Shown here one piece after another: positions 61,138-64,000 of a DNA stretch of 64,000 nucleotides (positions are counted from its first letter, which is position 1; every line of letters begins with the position of its first letter). Source of the stretch: Aphidius gifuensis (lineage: Eukaryota > Arthropoda > Insecta > Hymenoptera > Braconidae); the NCBI RefSeq assembly GCF_014905175.1, contig NC_057790.1, positions 24,454,469-24,518,468 on the forward strand. Reading direction: 5' to 3'. Under the pieces are notes generated by a model, which saw nothing but the letters and a program-made list of their open reading frames with translations, was not told the origin of the DNA and made no database searches. The position numbers were made by a program, and so were the translations under genes.

Positions 61138-62388
61138 TTACAGTGTAGAATTTATTTTTTTATAATAATCATAATAGTAATGATTATTTAAATCATTTTT
61201 AACTAATCGTTGTAAAATATTAATTTCTTTATCATTGATTTTATTCAAAGTCGAAACGCTCGATTGATGATCAATAATTTCTTTATGTTTTCTACTCATT
61301 TTATCATTTTTTTCATTTAAAATTTTTGCTTTTGCTGTATATATTTTTCTATGAATATTTAAATCTGTTTTATTATTTGTTTTCAATTTTTCTTCATTAT
61401 TAATAATTGGTAAATTTTTTTCTTGATAAGCACTTGATGTAGTTTGTTCATATCTCGATGAAAAATTATTTATTGTTGTTGATTCATTTAACAATACTGA
61501 ATCAGTAGATTTTTTATTTTTTTTACTCTCATATACTTGATTGCCTTGATATGAATATTGATTATTTTTTTCATTTAAATTTAATGTAGTTGTTAGATTT
61601 TTTAAAACTTCTTTTTTTAAATATTCTAAAATTTTGTCTAATTCAATTTTGTTATTGGGCTCTTGATAAATCACTGAATTATTTGTCAATTTATTTTTAT
61701 TATCAAATTGTTTTTTATCAGTCAAATTAAAAACAACGTTATTTATTTTTCCCTTATCAATTTCAAGTGATAGATTTAATCGCAAAGGCTCTTCTGAGAT
61801 TGAATGACAATCACTGACTTGTATTATTTTATTATCATGAAAATTATCTGATGGTTGAGTGGCTAAATTATTTTTATTATCATTCGTTTCTTTAACACTT
61901 TTTCTATTTAATGATTTCGAATTTTGATTTGTATTGTAGGCATTATTTTTTTTCATTATAATATTATTACCTATGTTACTCGTAAAATTATTTAGCTTTA
62001 CCATCGAATGTTGTGCTTCTAAATAAGCAACAGCTAAAAGTCTATAAAGTTTTATAAGGTTTCCTTGAAGACGAGAATTTTCAGGAAGTTTATTGTGCAA
62101 TTGAATTAGTCGACTCCAATCAGTCGCAAGACTTCCAAATAATGGCAAATCAGGCTCAACACCATTTGATGATTCATGGGCAAAATTTGGATAATCATTT
62201 GTTAAATTTATACTTGATGTAAAATCAATGATATGCTTAATATCAAAATTAATACATTTCAATGAATCATCTAAAAATTAATTACCAAATAATTAATAAA
62301 TATTTATTGAAAAAAAAAAAATGTATTTACCTTTATTTGATGCACCAAGTGAAAATTTGACGAACAAAAAAATCACGATCCTCCACAT
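61138..62388 (-). CDS. Orphan secreted low-complexity protein
   Basis: 396 residues in two exons (62388-62331, 62270-61138) with sound splice sites. The N-terminus MWRIVIFLFVKFSLGASNK looks like a signal peptide. The mature part has a short ordered-looking segment (LPLFGSLATDWSRLIQLHNK; LIKLYRLLAVAYLEAQHSMV) with two Cys in the whole mature chain. It then becomes a long Asn/Lys-rich, mostly disordered region with many N-glycosylation sequons (NLT, NNS, NES) and ends YYYDYYKKINSTL. I recognise no family. It could be lineage-specific; the Asn/Lys richness partly reflects AT-rich codons. Confidence 0.7.
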
Positions 62389-64000
62389 TGTGACGATTTA
62401 AATCAACTAAAAATTTATTCAACTTTTAAATTTTATCTTTATATAAAATAATAATTATAAATTGCTGAATTTGCGAAAAATTTTCAAGACAACGTTTCAC
62501 TTATTTTTCCCTCGAGGATCAATTTCACTCGTTAAAAACGACACAAACTCTTGTAAGTTTTTCTGCTGTATAATCAAAAAACAAATTAATTGAATTAACA
62601 AAAAAAAAAAAGGTTAATTAACTTGATATTTTAAACGATGAACAATATTACATATCTCATTTAATTTTTTTTATGTTAATTCATTTTTAGTTTGCTGATT
62701 GGATATTTAATTTACAAAATAATTTCATCATGTTGATAAATTCAGTTGGTCTATTTCCAAGACATATATTATTAAATAGCTAAACAACAATTAAACAAAT
62801 GAAATAATTAAAATAAAAAATTACATATTTGTAATTGATTAGTCATTGTTGTAAAAATATTATTATAATTATTGTTTAAAAATAATAACATTCAAATAAT
62901 TTAAATTTTTACAACTCTATTTATTTATGGTAATTTTTTTTCATCAAGAATTGATCATTTATTCTTTTTCAAAATATTTTTTTTTTACATTATTTTCATC
63001 GTACAATTAGCAGTGATAATTTTTATTATTAAATAATGCAATTATATTGTTTATTTATTTTTTTTGTGTTGTTTTGTTCTGTGTATAATTCCATTCTGTG
63101 ATTTTCCTTTTATCAAAAATTAATCATAGCTACTTTCAGAATATACACTACATTTTTGCATCGAATAATTATTATTTATTTTTTGATTCAAGTATGTACT
63201 TGAAATTTGTTGCTATTAATTTCAATAATTGGATTATTTATAATGTATATTTAATTATATTATACAAATGTTTCATTTCATTTTTTTTTTTTTCTATTAT
63301 ATTATTTTAAAATTATTGAAATTCTTTGATTTTTTTTTATATTTTTATTTTGCAGTTGATATTTTTTTTTATTATCTAGTTTTTTATTCACGTGATTTAA
63401 TGAGGCTTGTTGTGGTTTTTTAAAAAAATATTTTCAATAGATTATAGTGAAAGTAATATTTAAAAAAAAAAAACAATTAATATTTTATGATTTTTGCTTT
63501 TTTTTTCATATTAACAATATGGTTTTATTTAATTAGTTAATCACAATAATATTTTTTGTTTTGTTAGCATCAACTTTCCATGCATCCTGAGCAAGCTGAA
63601 CTTTTCATAAAAGTTTTGGTTTATTTATTATGTAATTTATTGAAAATATCTATTTTTTTTTTATTTTTTTACATTGACTTTTATTCAATTTATATATTAT
63701 TGTTTATATTTTATTATTATTTTTTTGTTATTTTCCATGATAGTTTATGTACAAGTGCCAAAAGTAGTAAAATACATGGTGGCTATTATTTTAATACAAC
63801 TATTTATATAATAATGCCTATATTTTATGTTAACACAATTTAGATAATTGCAAATTTATTTCTTTTCATAATGCAAGTTGTTAAAATTACAGTATACAAG
63901 TTTATAACGCTCCAATTAAATTTTTTCTTTTTGTTTTTCATCGTTTGTATTAAATATTCAATTGTTTTTTATTTTAAATTTTATTTCCATTTGTTTGTTC
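62389..64000. other. Right-hand region without a supported gene
   Basis: AT-rich DNA with long poly-T runs. One weak exon-like segment at 63568-63612 (acceptor TTTGTTAG, then ATG at 63580 encoding MHPEQAELFIK) may belong to a plus-strand gene continuing past the edge; its donor (gttttg) is poor. Confidence 0.35.

Noticed and set aside
63098..63843. Phe/Tyr/Ile-rich plus-strand frames at the right end
   Set aside because: They follow poly-T runs and have no recognisable protein features beyond the weak segment already noted.
1..64000. Transposons, CRISPR arrays, rRNA or tRNA genes
   Set aside because: Scanned for by eye; no transposase, terminal repeats, array spacing or tRNA cloverleaf could be supported.

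Overview
This window is AT-rich, intron-bearing nuclear DNA from an insect, most likely a hymenopteran (a parasitoid wasp is my inference). The UV opsin reads like bee UV opsins, most introns are short (about 60-120 bp), intergenic DNA is rich in poly-A/T runs, and a miR-279 family cluster is present. Gene models below were built by hand from splice signals, reading-frame continuity and family knowledge. Exon sums keep frame in every completed model.

Left part (1-12.2 kb): three tandem minus-strand carboxylesterase genes with the same exon architecture. The first runs off the left edge, and the third has lost the catalytic serine. A plus-strand, probably GPI-anchored aminopeptidase P follows.

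13-23 kb: UV opsin; then a minus-strand pair, TRMT5 and an RBIS-like ribosome-biogenesis protein, whose reading frames overlap; then RAD51 and dipeptidyl peptidase 3.

22.3-32.8 kb: POLA2 (DNA polymerase alpha subunit B). Its third intron is about 7.8 kb and carries two miR-279 family hairpins on the same strand, further hairpins and promoter-like islands.

33-43.5 kb: DCTN3, a first NDC80 copy, CTCF (11 zinc fingers) and an unrecognised coiled-coil protein.

44-57.7 kb: a two-TM membrane protein; ATF4/cryptocephal with the two-uORF leader typical of integrated-stress-response control plus an alternative first exon; and condensin subunit NCAPG.

58-64 kb: a second NDC80 copy, produced by a segmental duplication of about 2.2 kb. 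It is nearly identical in leader and coiled coil but strongly diverged in the CH microtubule-binding head. Then come an orphan secreted protein and a possible plus-strand promoter for a gene that continues beyond the window.

Many genes act in replication, repair, chromosome structure or segregation (RAD51, POLA2, CTCF, NDC80 x2, NCAPG, DCTN3). They have separate promoters, and I see no operon. POLA2 and NCAPG share an E2F-like element.
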